From: Cyanobacteria bacterium OH_CBB_238
Lineage (GTDB): Bacteria; Cyanobacteriota; Vampirovibrionia; Gastranaerophilales; Gastranaerophilaceae
Direction of reading: 5' to 3'
Length of the DNA stretch: 54,660 nucleotides
Assembly (NCBI GenBank): GCA_023409995.1
Contig: JAEYQN010000197.1
Location: 1-54,660 of the forward strand
The notes below the pieces were generated by a model. That model worked only from the letters and a program-made list of their open reading frames with translations, had not been told where the DNA came from and made no database searches. The translations under genes and the position numbers were made by a program. Each line of letters starts with the position of its first letter. Positions within the stretch are counted from its first letter, which is position 1. This document shows, piece by piece, positions 17,258 to 25,873 of this stretch.

Positions 17258-18421
17258 CTAATCTAATAAATCTTTTAAGCTTTCATGCAGGGCAAGCTTT
17301 GCTGTCCTGATGGGGGATGAGTATGATGTCCCCTTTATTAAACAGGGAACCGAATTCATAAATCTTAAAAGTTCTGGAGGATATTTTACATCTATACCAC
17401 TTGTTCCTGTTATATTTACACCATTTTTTCTTTTTATAAAATCAAAAATTCCTTGCTCATAATGTTGAACACCTTTATAGAATCTAGATGCTGAGAAATC
17501 TGCTATATCACCTTCTTTATTCAATGCGCCTACTCCCTCGCTGCTGAATAAAATTGTTTGTAAGTTGAATTTATCTTTTCCGTCATTTCCTGCAGAGCAT
17601 AGTATTCTTGTTCCTTTTGAGGTTATATTATCATGTCTTATTTTGTCATGATAAAAACCAAAGCTTTTTACTTTTATACGATTTGTTTTTTCAAGCCCTA
17701 TTCTTTTATTTGTATTTATTTCAAAAAGCGTTAGTGGCTTTTCTATCCCAAAGGAGCAATTTAAAAAATCTATTTTCTCTCCTAGGTTAATCCTCTTAAG
17801 TATATCTTCAAGAGCAGCATTGACTTTTCTGTTATCTATATTAGGATTCCCGAGGCTTCCCCCATCATAGCGTAGGAGTTTTATACACGGATTGTATGCT
17901 TCTAAAAATTTTTGAACAATTTCACCGTGTTTTAAGAATGATATACTGTGGCTTTTATTGGAGAAATCATCAATAATTGCAATTGTTTTTGGCGCGATAG
18001 AGGCTTCTTGTAAAAACATTCCTTCATTATTTAATATTCTTAATATTACATTACCTTTACTGTCTGTTTCTTTGTGTATTAAGTGGTAAGTTTTGCCAGA
18101 TTCTGGATTTTGGTATATATACTTCCTTATTTCATTGTTCCTTAAAATTTCCAAGTCACCTTGAGAGGCTTTGCTGAAGCTGGTATCAATGCCTTTTCGG
18201 ATATTATGTACTGCTAATCGATTCATCTTGACGGAGAGAATTTCGTTGGGCGTATTGGGAGGAAAAACTATTCTGACTCTTGTTTTTATTGCATCACATA
18301 TCTCTTTAGGTAAAGGTTTCTCTTGTGAAGCTATTTGACTTGTTTGATTTTTACCTAGTTCTTTTTTTATGGCTTTGGCTGTCTTTTCAAAAGTATAGTC
18401 AGTAATTTTTGAAACTTGCAT
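17258..18421 (-). CDS. Subtilisin-like (S8 family) serine peptidase without signal peptide
   Basis: A 387-aa protein with a divergent subtilase domain from about residue 145. The catalytic residues can be placed: Asp151 in IAIIDDF, His165 in KHGEIVQKF, oxyanion Asn279 in CSAGNDG, and Ser366 in KGTSYSSPIRTA. The Asp and His blocks depart from the usual VAVIDTG and HGTHVAG, but the Ser block is close to GTSxATP. Residues 1-140 show no known domain. No signal peptide or membrane segment is visible, so the enzyme is cytoplasmic or exported by another route. It converges on gap. Confidence 0.75.
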   Translation of the reverse strand: MQVSKITDYTFEKTAKAIKKELGKNQTSQIASQEKPLPKEICDAIKTRVRIVFPPNTPNEILSVKMNRLAVHNIRKGIDTSFSKASQGDLEILRNNEIRKYIYQNPESGKTYHLIHKETDSKGNVILRILNNEGMFLQEASIAPKTIAIIDDFSNKSHSISFLKHGEIVQKFLEAYNPCIKLLRYDGGSLGNPNIDNRKVNAALEDILKRINLGEKIDFLNCSFGIEKPLTLFEINTNKRIGLEKTNRIKVKSFGFYHDKIRHDNITSKGTRILCSAGNDGKDKFNLQTILFSSEGVGALNKEGDIADFSASRFYKGVQHYEQGIFDFIKRKNGVNITGTSGIDVKYPPELLRFMNSVPCLIKGTSYSSPIRTAKLALHESLKDLLD

Positions 18422-18498
18422 CGTAATGGTCCTTTTTTCTTTTAAAACATGAGCATATTTAAATTTGTTAAAAACTTACAAATTACTCTTATTGTTTT

Positions 18499-18526
18499 TT
18501 GACTTTTTTTAAAATGTAAATATGAT
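18499..18526 (+). promoter_or_regulatory. Probable promoter of the prepilin-like gene
   Basis: TTGACT (18499-18504), a 16-bp spacer, TATGAT (18521-18526), about 30 nt before the ATG. Confidence 0.55.
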
Positions 18527-18556
18527 TTTATTAGGTTGCTGGAATGGTTTTGTTAA

Positions 18557-19192
18557 ATGTTTGATTTAAATAAAAAAAATTATGCTTTTACCTTAGTTGA
18601 AGTCTTGTTAACGTTGGTAATTGTTGGCGTAGTCGCGGCTATGCTTATCCCCACTCTCATAACCTACATTAATAGAACGGCATTTAAATCTGCTTATAAA
18701 AAAGCTTATGCTAATACAATAAGTGCTTTTGATCGTGTTGCATCAGATAATGGCGGAAACATCAAAGGCGTGTGCCAAAATAGTGTTGAATTTAGGGATT
18801 TATTGTCTTCTTATATGCTGAAAGTTAAGACGTGTGATCAAGGTTATTCTCAAGGTTGCAGATATTCTAGTGCTACAGGACAAAATGGACAAGTTGATTC
18901 CGGCTTGTCTTGGGCGGAGAATTCACCTGCAGTGGTTCTTAATGATGGAACAATTATGCAGTTTTACTTATCAGCGCCAGATTGTTCTGATGGAGTGCAT
19001 GGATGTGGTTTCGTCACAATAGATGTTAATGGAATGGGGCAACCAAATAGGGCCGGAGAAGATGTTTATATGTTGCATATTAAATCCGATTCAATAAAAC
19101 CGTTTGGCTCTCCTGGTGATGGTTACGTAAATGACTGTGATACATACAACTCAATGGGCTGGACCTGTGCGTTTGATCGTTTAAATGATTAG
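18557..19192 (+). CDS. Type IV pilin/pseudopilin-like protein (prepilin), copy 1
   Basis: A 211-aa class III signal protein. The prepilin signature is NYA|FTLVEVLLTLVIVG with cleavage after A10 (Ala instead of the usual Gly), F11 at +1 and E15 at +5, followed by the hydrophobic helix. The globular part has paired cysteines, DGTIMQFYL, IDVNGMGQPNRAG and a C-terminal CDTYNSMGWTCAF. A paralogue lies at 37726 with the same layout. It probably forms a pilus or pseudopilus assembled by a PilB/GspE system; a related but degenerate ATPase is at 2715. Confidence 0.85.
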   Translation: MFDLNKKNYAFTLVEVLLTLVIVGVVAAMLIPTLITYINRTAFKSAYKKAYANTISAFDRVASDNGGNIKGVCQNSVEFRDLLSSYMLKVKTCDQGYSQGCRYSSATGQNGQVDSGLSWAENSPAVVLNDGTIMQFYLSAPDCSDGVHGCGFVTIDVNGMGQPNRAGEDVYMLHIKSDSIKPFGSPGDGYVNDCDTYNSMGWTCAFDRLND

Positions 19193-19340
19193 TTCTTAAA
19201 ATTCTAAAGTTGATCTTTTTGTTAAAAGATGATTTCAGATATGAATTCCTTTACAATTCTTTTTTATAAAATAATCGTAAATACAACGGTTTTTTGTCTT
19301 GCGTTAAAAAATGTAAAGTTAACATAAGCAGTGATTTGTT

Positions 19341-19368
19341 TTGAAAATTATTCTGCTTGCGATACAAT
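19341..19368 (+). promoter_or_regulatory. Probable glyQ promoter
   Basis: TTGAAA (19341-19346), a 16-bp spacer, TACAAT (19363-19368). The predicted start at about 19375 leaves a leader of about 30 nt before the GTG. Confidence 0.65.
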
Positions 19369-19403
19369 ATATAGGCTAGCTATGTAAGAATCGGATATTT
19401 AAA

Positions 19404-20312
19404 GTGGGATTAACGTTTCAAGAATTAATTTTAAATTTATCTAAATTTTGGTCAGACTATGGTTGTATAATTCAGCAGCCTTATGATATTGAAAAAGGTG
19501 CAAGTACAATGAATCCTGCTACTTTTTTGCGTTCATTGGGTCCTGAACCTTGGAATACTGCAATGGTTGAACCTTGTCGTAGGCCTACAGATGCTAGATA
19601 CGGCGAAAATCCAAATAGGTTAGGACATTATTTTCAATACCAAGTTATACTGAAGCCATCTCCCGATAATGCGCAAGAGTTGTACTTAAAGAGCTTAGAG
19701 GCTATGGGGATAGACTTATCAAAGCATGACGTCAGATTTGTTGAAGACAACTGGGAATCTCCAACCCTCGGTGCGGCTGGAGTCGGTTGGGAAGTCTGGT
19801 TAGATGGGATGGAAATTACTCAATTTACTTATTTTCAACAGGTTGGTGGTTTAGAGATAAAACCGGTTGCATTAGAGCTTACATATGGGCTTGAAAGAAT
19901 TGCGATGTATTTACAAAATGTTGACTCAGTCTATGATGTAATGTGGAATAAGGAATTGAAGTACGGTGAAATCTATCTTCAAAATGAAATAGAACAATCA
20001 AAGTATAATTTTGAACAGTCTAATGCAGGGCGATTGTTTAAAATGTTTGACTTGTATCAAGAAGAAGTAGATGCATGTTGTGAAGCAAGTTTAGTTTTGC
20101 CTGCATATGATTATGTATTGAAATGTTCTCATACGTTTAATTTGCTTGATGCAAGAGGTGTTATAAGTAAAGATGAACGAATTAATTATATAAATCGAGT
20201 GAGAAGAATGGCGGCAAGTATTGCCAAACTATATGTTGAACAAAGAGAACAACTCGGTTACCCGTTGTTAAAACATCAATCAAAGGATTGTGAAAAAGTA
20301 TACACTAGGTAG
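19404..20312 (+). CDS. glyQ: Glycyl-tRNA synthetase alpha subunit
   Basis: Catalytic alpha subunit of the tetrameric (alpha2 beta2) bacterial glycyl-tRNA synthetase. The 302-aa product has the class II core: [65 protein letters not shown] and [13 protein letters not shown]. It begins with GTG. The beta subunit (glyS) does not follow; the next gene is a permease. Separation of glyQ and glyS is usual in cyanobacteria, which fits the proposed lineage. Confidence 0.97.
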   Translation: MGLTFQELILNLSKFWSDYGCIIQQPYDIEKGASTMNPATFLRSLGPEPWNTAMVEPCRRPTDARYGENPNRLGHYFQYQVILKPSPDNAQELYLKSLEAMGIDLSKHDVRFVEDNWESPTLGAAGVGWEVWLDGMEITQFTYFQQVGGLEIKPVALELTYGLERIAMYLQNVDSVYDVMWNKELKYGEIYLQNEIEQSKYNFEQSNAGRLFKMFDLYQEEVDACCEASLVLPAYDYVLKCSHTFNLLDARGVISKDERINYINRVRRMAASIAKLYVEQREQLGYPLLKHQSKDCEKVYTR

Positions 20313-20372
20313 TATTTTGCTTTCGTTGAGGTGTGTTGATGGCGAAAGAGTGCTCAAATATAAGGAATAAAA

Positions 20373-21983
20373 ATGAATAAAGATGTAACAGAAGCAGGGT
20401 TAGTAGAAAATTTTGTATCTAAATTGCTTAAGAAGAAAAATCCGGATGATTTAATAGCTCAGTCAAAAAAAGATGGGTTGACAAAAACATTGACGGCATT
20501 TGATTTAATTGTTCTTGGGATTAGTGCTGTAATTGGCTCTGGAATTTTCGTAATGATAGGCTCGGCTGCTTTAGGAACGTCTGATCACATAGGTGCTGGA
20601 CCTTCTTTAGTGGTTTCAATAGTGCTTGCGGCTATTGCATGTATTTTTCCTGCTCTTTGTTATGCGGAATTTGCTTCAATGATTCCTGTTGCTGGTAGTG
20701 CTTATACTTATACATTTGCTACAATGGGTGAGTTAGCTGCTTGGATGATTGGTTGGATTTTGATGCTGGAATATGCAATTGGTAATATTACTGTTGCTTC
20801 TAGTTGGACTGGCTATGTATTTCAATTATTGCAAGGTTTTTCTAAATGGTTACCTTCCTGGCTTGTTAATCCTCCATTATGGTTAGTCAATGACTATAGT
20901 TCGGCTTGTGTAAAATATGCTTCAATGGGGTTGGATCCTGCGCATGAAATACCAAAGTTGTTTGGTTTTATACCTTTTTGTTTAAATGTACCCGCAATAT
21001 TTATAATTTTATTTTTAGCTTCTGTTTTAACAAAAGGAACAAAAGAATCTACAAAAATGGCTACAGTTATGGTTCTTACAAAATTAGCTGTAATTGCTCT
21101 TTTTGTTATCGTGGGTGCTTTTTATGTTAAACCTTCAAATTGGGTGCCATTTGCTCCTAATGGGTTGAGTGGTATTGTTCTTGGTGCATTTGTTATCTTT
21201 TATGCTTATATTGGATTTGATGCTATATCAACAGCTGCAGAAGAAACAAAAAACCCTCAAAAGGATCTTCCTATTGGTCTTATTGGATCTTTAATTTTGT
21301 GTTCTATTATCTATGGAATAGTTGCACTTGTCTTTACTGGATTGATTCCATATGGATCCAATGTCGATATGCATGCCCCTATTGCATACGCAATGAGGTT
21401 AGTCCACCAAGACAATGTTGCGGGCTTGATTTCTATCGGTGCACTTGCTGGGTTGACTTCAGTCTTGTTGGTTTTACAGTATGGAACAACCAGAATATTA
21501 TATGCAATGACAAGAGATAACTTTTTCCCTAGTGTTATGAAAAAAATGCACCCTAAATACAATACTCCATATGTTATAACATGGTCTACAGCTATTTTAG
21601 TTGTGATTGGCTCTTTGTTTATGGATATGAATGTGGCAGCAGAGCTGTGTATTTTTGGAACATTTACCTCGTTCATAATTGTTTGTGTTGGAGTTCTTAT
21701 TTTAAGAAAGACAGATCCCGGAAGAGAAAGACCTTTTAAAGTTCCGTTTTGCCCATGGTTTCCTATTCTTGGGATAGTTATTTGCGGATATTTAATGATT
21801 TCAGCAATGAAAGACTTACAAACTTCTGCTCTATTGTTCCCGGTCTGGTTATTGGTTGGTGTCATTATTTATTTTTCGTATGGATACCAAAAAAACAGAC
21901 GCGTTGAGGCGAATGAAAAAAATGCTAAGCAAGTGTCTGAACAGAATGTTGCTGAAGGACAAACCCAAGAGATTATACTTTAG
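20373..21983 (+). CDS. APC-family amino-acid permease (cationic amino acid transporter type)
   Basis: A 536-aa integral membrane protein with about 12 hydrophobic segments between residues 45 and 515. The first carries the APC hallmark VLGISAVIGSGIFVMIG. The segments IIFPALCYAEFASMIPVAGSA-like at 95-115 and FYAYIGFDAISTAAEETKNP are typical of the CAT/YfnA branch, which imports amino acids by proton symport or exchange. The C-terminal 35 residues are charged and cytoplasmic. It lies 60 nt after glyQ and could be read through from it. The substrate cannot be told from sequence. Confidence 0.88.
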   Translation: MNKDVTEAGLVENFVSKLLKKKNPDDLIAQSKKDGLTKTLTAFDLIVLGISAVIGSGIFVMIGSAALGTSDHIGAGPSLVVSIVLAAIACIFPALCYAEFASMIPVAGSAYTYTFATMGELAAWMIGWILMLEYAIGNITVASSWTGYVFQLLQGFSKWLPSWLVNPPLWLVNDYSSACVKYASMGLDPAHEIPKLFGFIPFCLNVPAIFIILFLASVLTKGTKESTKMATVMVLTKLAVIALFVIVGAFYVKPSNWVPFAPNGLSGIVLGAFVIFYAYIGFDAISTAAEETKNPQKDLPIGLIGSLILCSIIYGIVALVFTGLIPYGSNVDMHAPIAYAMRLVHQDNVAGLISIGALAGLTSVLLVLQYGTTRILYAMTRDNFFPSVMKKMHPKYNTPYVITWSTAILVVIGSLFMDMNVAAELCIFGTFTSFIIVCVGVLILRKTDPGRERPFKVPFCPWFPILGIVICGYLMISAMKDLQTSALLFPVWLLVGVIIYFSYGYQKNRRVEANEKNAKQVSEQNVAEGQTQEIIL

Positions 21984-22066
21984 TTATAAGTATTTCTATC
22001 TGTAATATAGTTAATTATTTATTTAAGTAAATTTATAATATATATTACAATAGGGATAATCATAGT

Positions 22067-22408
22067 ATGTACAAAATCAGAGCTACGCAACAAGAGATAG
22101 TTGTAGATTTTTCTGGGGCGCATATTATTGCTTCGGATACAGACTCTCTTAGAGGCCTGCTTAATGAACATAATAAAAATATTGTTTTCAACTTAAATAA
22201 TGTTGAAAATGTTTGTAATGACTTTTTCTTCTTATTAAAAGACCTTTCTTTTAATAAAAAAATATCTATTCATACCCTATCATTTCATATAAATCTTCTA
22301 CTTTTTATAATGAATTATGGGCAATTTGTCGACTTATACATGAGTGAATCCGACTATAGAGAATCAAAGCGTAGCCTTGTAAATAGAAAGTTCAGATTCT
22401 GTAGTTGA
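22067..22408 (+). CDS. STAS-like small protein
   Basis: A 113-aa soluble protein. The order of strands and helices (EIVVDFSG, DSLRGLLNEHNKNIVFNLNN, FFFLLKDLSF, ISIHTLSFHI, FVDLYMSESDY) resembles a STAS or anti-anti-sigma-factor fold, in which NIVFNLNNVENV is the strand before the usual phospho-Ser loop. No Ser stands at the expected place (VCNDFF), so a phospho-switch is doubtful. It is convergent with nadE, with 3 nt between stops. The call is tentative. Confidence 0.4.
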   Translation: MYKIRATQQEIVVDFSGAHIIASDTDSLRGLLNEHNKNIVFNLNNVENVCNDFFFLLKDLSFNKKISIHTLSFHINLLLFIMNYGQFVDLYMSESDYRESKRSLVNRKFRFCS

Positions 22409-22411
22409 TCT

Positions 22412-24187
22412 TTATTTATAGAACTTTGATATTATAGGGTGCCTGTATTCTGCAAGATTTATTGATTTAGAATCTACTATTATGGATGGTGGCAATATAT
22501 GCCATTTGAAAATAGCTTTTTGTACTTTGTCAAAAAATTTATTTAGCCACTCCTTTTTTTGACTATGTGTTACAGCTTCTTTTTCTTCATATACAAATTC
22601 GTGTTGTAGTAACTCATCAAATCCATAATTTAAATTCTCAACTAGCCAAATAATTTCGTCTAAAAATTCATATGGCATATTTTCCTCTTCAGCAGTTACT
22701 GTTCTTGTTTTATCTTCACTCAGCTTCAGTTCAGCCCCTGGAGGTTTTTCTAATATGGTTTGGGGGATAGCGTTTTTTATTTCTCTTGATTTATTTAGAT
22801 AGTCAGCCAAAGAAAACAATTTTGTTTTTGTTACATCAGCAATTGGCGCAAAACCACCGGACATGTCTCCATTTATTGTTGCATAGCCGATGTATAATTC
22901 GGATTTATCGCTAGTTGCTATTGGTAACATTCCTTTAAATTCATTTGATATGCTCCATAGAGTTGTTGCTCTTAATCTAGCTTGAACGTTTTCTATAGTT
23001 GTGGATTTATTGTATTTTTCGAAGTTAATAGAATCAAATACTTTTGTAAGGTCCTGCTTTATTAATTCAACCTCTTGAGCAATTGGTACTTCAATAAATT
23101 TTATTCCTAGATTTATTGCTAATTCCTTCGCATCGTTTTTACTTTCATCAGATGTTATTTTTGTTGGCATAGAAACGCCAAGGACGTTATTTGGACCAAG
23201 AGCATCTGCCAATAAAACAGCGCAAACCGAAGAGTCTAGGCCACCTGAAAGTCCCAAAACTGCTTTTGAAAAACCATTTTTATTGAAGTAACCTCTTATA
23301 GCACATATGATACTTTTATAAGTGCGATCTAAATCGCTATCATAGTCTAGATTAAACCTTTTTATTTCTCCAAAACTTTTTTCGAGACCTTTGGGTAATA
23401 TGCTTATTTCTCCACAATAGTCTTGTGTTATTATGAAGTCTTCTTCAAAGTATTTGCCCCTGGCTGTTAAAATACCGTTTCTATCATATATTCTTGACGC
23501 ACCTTCGAATGATAAATTATCAGCGTATCCTGCTTGGTTTACGTATATATAATTCACCTTATATTTTTTTGCAATAAATGAAAATAAGTTGTGTTTTAAT
23601 TTTTCTTTTCTTGTTCTTGATGGAGAGTAAGAACAATTTATTATTGTGTCTGGTTTTTTTTGCATTATTTCTGCAATTGGGTCTCTGTTGTATAAAGGCG
23701 AGTCGAAAAACTCCATGTCATTAAAACTGTCTTCACAAACAATTAGGCCAAATTTTTCTCCATTTATTTCAAATAGGTCAGCTGTTTTTTCCGCGGATTC
23801 GAAATATCTATAGTCATTGAACTCAGCATAATTAGGTAAGAGTATTTTTCGTGCAGTTTCTATGTGTTTACCATTTTGTAAAACAGCTACAGAATTATAG
23901 TAAGGCTTTTTGTTTTTATTGTTATTAGGCTCTGCGAATCCCACAAGCGCAGTAATTCCTTCTGTGAGGTCTGTTATTTCCTGTAGTGCCTCAATCTGGT
24001 CTTTTATTATAGATTTGTGTTTCATAAAGATATCGCCAAAAGGATATCCAATGAGTATTAGTTCGGGAAAAACAATAAGATCAGAGTTTTCTTTTTTTGC
24101 TCTTATGATTGATTCTTTTATTTTATTAGCATTGTATTGTATATTGCCTGGGATCGGGTCAATTTGTGCAAGCACTATTTTATTCAT
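22412..24187 (-). CDS. nadE: Glutamine-dependent NAD+ synthetase
   Basis: Makes NAD+ from nicotinic acid adenine dinucleotide with ATP and glutamine. The 591-aa product has an N-terminal nitrilase-type glutaminase with triad E42 (VFPELIL), K114 (ARKILLPNY) and C151 (GLIVCEDSF), and a C-terminal synthetase with the P-loop LGLSGGLDSSV. The ATG at 24187 is chosen over one at 24313 because it gives the family start MNKIVLAQIDPIPG and follows GGAAAG. It has no neighbours from NAD synthesis. Confidence 0.95.
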   Translation of the reverse strand: MNKIVLAQIDPIPGNIQYNANKIKESIIRAKKENSDLIVFPELILIGYPFGDIFMKHKSIIKDQIEALQEITDLTEGITALVGFAEPNNNKNKKPYYNSVAVLQNGKHIETARKILLPNYAEFNDYRYFESAEKTADLFEINGEKFGLIVCEDSFNDMEFFDSPLYNRDPIAEIMQKKPDTIINCSYSPSRTRKEKLKHNLFSFIAKKYKVNYIYVNQAGYADNLSFEGASRIYDRNGILTARGKYFEEDFIITQDYCGEISILPKGLEKSFGEIKRFNLDYDSDLDRTYKSIICAIRGYFNKNGFSKAVLGLSGGLDSSVCAVLLADALGPNNVLGVSMPTKITSDESKNDAKELAINLGIKFIEVPIAQEVELIKQDLTKVFDSINFEKYNKSTTIENVQARLRATTLWSISNEFKGMLPIATSDKSELYIGYATINGDMSGGFAPIADVTKTKLFSLADYLNKSREIKNAIPQTILEKPPGAELKLSEDKTRTVTAEEENMPYEFLDEIIWLVENLNYGFDELLQHEFVYEEKEAVTHSQKKEWLNKFFDKVQKAIFKWHILPPSIIVDSKSINLAEYRHPIISKFYK

Positions 24188-24338
24188 AATTGTCTTTCCA
24201 TCTTCCATTTTAAACAGTATAAGATTTTTTCTTTTTCTATAATTACATCCTAAATAAAAATAATCAAAGAGTTCAATTTTTAATAAATGTAAATTTGGGT
24301 TTTTCATCTGCAAATATGTTTATTTGATATATAAATAA

Positions 24339-24368
24339 TTGATTTTTGATTAAAGTCTCTTGTATAAT
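24339..24368 (+). promoter_or_regulatory. Probable glutamine synthetase promoter
   Basis: TTGATT (24339-24344), an 18-bp spacer, TATAAT (24363-24368). The start at about 24375 would leave a leader of about 130 nt before the ATG at 24508. The rest of 24188-24507 holds no gene; no NtcA-type GTA-N8-TAC site was seen. Confidence 0.6.
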
Positions 24369-24507
24369 ATTCTTTATAAATATAATTTTAATGATAAAAA
24401 GCAAAATAATCTTTTTCCCCTAAAAATTTAAATGTTTTAATATATTTTCTCATTTGACCTTTAGCCTTGCTGACGTATTATTGAGAGAGGTAGAAAGCGA
24501 GTATACC

Positions 24508-25860
24508 ATGCCTGAAGAACGTAAAGTTTATACAAAAGAAGAAATCAAAAATATAGTTAGTAAAAATAATGTTGAATTTATAAAATTGCAATTTTGTGAT
24601 TTAAATGGTCAGTTGAAAAATATTGCTGTTCCGACTTCACAGATTGATAAAATCTTGAATAATGAATATATGTTAGATGGTTCTTCAATTAAAGGATTTA
24701 GAAGTATAGAAACGTCGGATATGTTTTTCTTCCCTGATGTTTCAACTTTTGCAATTTTTCCTTGGAAGGATGATAAAAGTGAAGAAACCAACGTAGCAAG
24801 GTTTATTTGCGATATACATAATCCTGACGGAACGCCGTTTGAGGGTTGTCCTCGTTCAAATTTAAAAAGAGTTATGAAAAAGGCTAAGGATCTGGGCTTT
24901 GTTATGAATGTTGGTCCAGAGGCTGAATTTTTCTTGTTTAAAAAAGATGTTGATGGCAGACCAACAACTATTCCAAATGATAAAGCCGGTTATTATTCAG
25001 TTGCTCCAGAGGACAAGGGCGAATCTGTAAGACGTCAGATGGTTAGAATGCTTTCTAAGATGGGCATTGAGGTGGAAGCTAGCCACCATGAAGGTGCTGT
25101 TGGACAACATGAAATAGACTTTAAGTATGCTGATGCTCTTACTACAGCAGATAATATTGTTACATTGAAATATGCGGTAAAAGCAGTAGCTGCATTAAAT
25201 AATCTTCATGCAACGTTCATGCCAAAACCAGTCTTTGGCATAAATGGATCCGGGATGCATTGTAATTTATCTTTGTTTAAAGATGGCGAGAATGCTTTTT
25301 ATGATAAATCAAGAATGTATGAATTGTCAGAAACCGCCCTGTATACTATTGGAGGGCTTTTAGAGCACGTGAAGTCTTTTACGGCTGTTACAAATCCTTT
25401 AATTAATAGCTACAAAAGGCTTGTTCAGGGCTATGAAGCTCCTGTTTATCTTGCTTGGTCTATAGCAAATCGTTCGGTATTAATAAGAGTCCCCGCAAAG
25501 AGGGGTAATTCAACCAGAGTTGAATTGCGTTCGCCTGACCCAAGTTGTAACCCATATTTAGCGCTTGCTGTTATTCTTGAAGCTATCATCGATGGCATTC
25601 AAAATAAAATCAAACCTCCGCTTCAAGTTGAAAATAACATTTACAAAATGGATGATAGAGAAAGAAAACGTGCAAAGATTGAAGCATTGCCTGGAAGCTT
25701 AATTGAAGCTTTGGAGCTTATGCGAAAGAGCAGTGTTGTAAAATCGGCCTTGGGAGAACACATTTTTACTGAATTTGTCTCTTCTAAGAGAAGAGAGTGG
25801 GCTGGGTATAGAACTTATGTTTCCCCATATGAATTAGATTTATATTTAGAAAATTATTAA
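24508..25860 (+). CDS. glnA: Glutamine synthetase type I (GSI-alpha-like)
   Basis: Condenses ammonia with glutamate using ATP. From the ATG at 24508 the product is 450 aa, typical of GSI-alpha. A TTG at 24454 would add 18 residues without similarity. Motifs in order: YMLDGSSIKGFRSIETSDMF (substrate-site region), VGPEAEFFLF (metal ligands), GINGSGMHCNLSLF (ammonia/ATP site), NRSVLIRVPAKRG and RVELRSPDPSCNPYLA. The adenylylation loop of GSI-beta (NLYDLP) is replaced by NNIYKMDDRERKRAKI, so regulation by feedback or protein binding is more likely than adenylylation. It is followed after 13 nt by a 2-keto-acid decarboxylase. Confidence 0.95.
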   Translation: MPEERKVYTKEEIKNIVSKNNVEFIKLQFCDLNGQLKNIAVPTSQIDKILNNEYMLDGSSIKGFRSIETSDMFFFPDVSTFAIFPWKDDKSEETNVARFICDIHNPDGTPFEGCPRSNLKRVMKKAKDLGFVMNVGPEAEFFLFKKDVDGRPTTIPNDKAGYYSVAPEDKGESVRRQMVRMLSKMGIEVEASHHEGAVGQHEIDFKYADALTTADNIVTLKYAVKAVAALNNLHATFMPKPVFGINGSGMHCNLSLFKDGENAFYDKSRMYELSETALYTIGGLLEHVKSFTAVTNPLINSYKRLVQGYEAPVYLAWSIANRSVLIRVPAKRGNSTRVELRSPDPSCNPYLALAVILEAIIDGIQNKIKPPLQVENNIYKMDDRERKRAKIEALPGSLIEALELMRKSSVVKSALGEHIFTEFVSSKRREWAGYRTYVSPYELDLYLENY

Positions 25861-25873
25861 AGGAATAAAGATT

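Noticed and set aside
21311..21865. Long minus-strand ORF opposite the amino-acid permease
   Set aside because: The permease has clear family motifs and membrane segments across the whole stretch; the antisense frame shows no motif.
24188..24507. NtcA-type site before glutamine synthetase
   Set aside because: No GTA-N8-TAC spacing was found in the upstream stretch; only an ordinary promoter could be placed.
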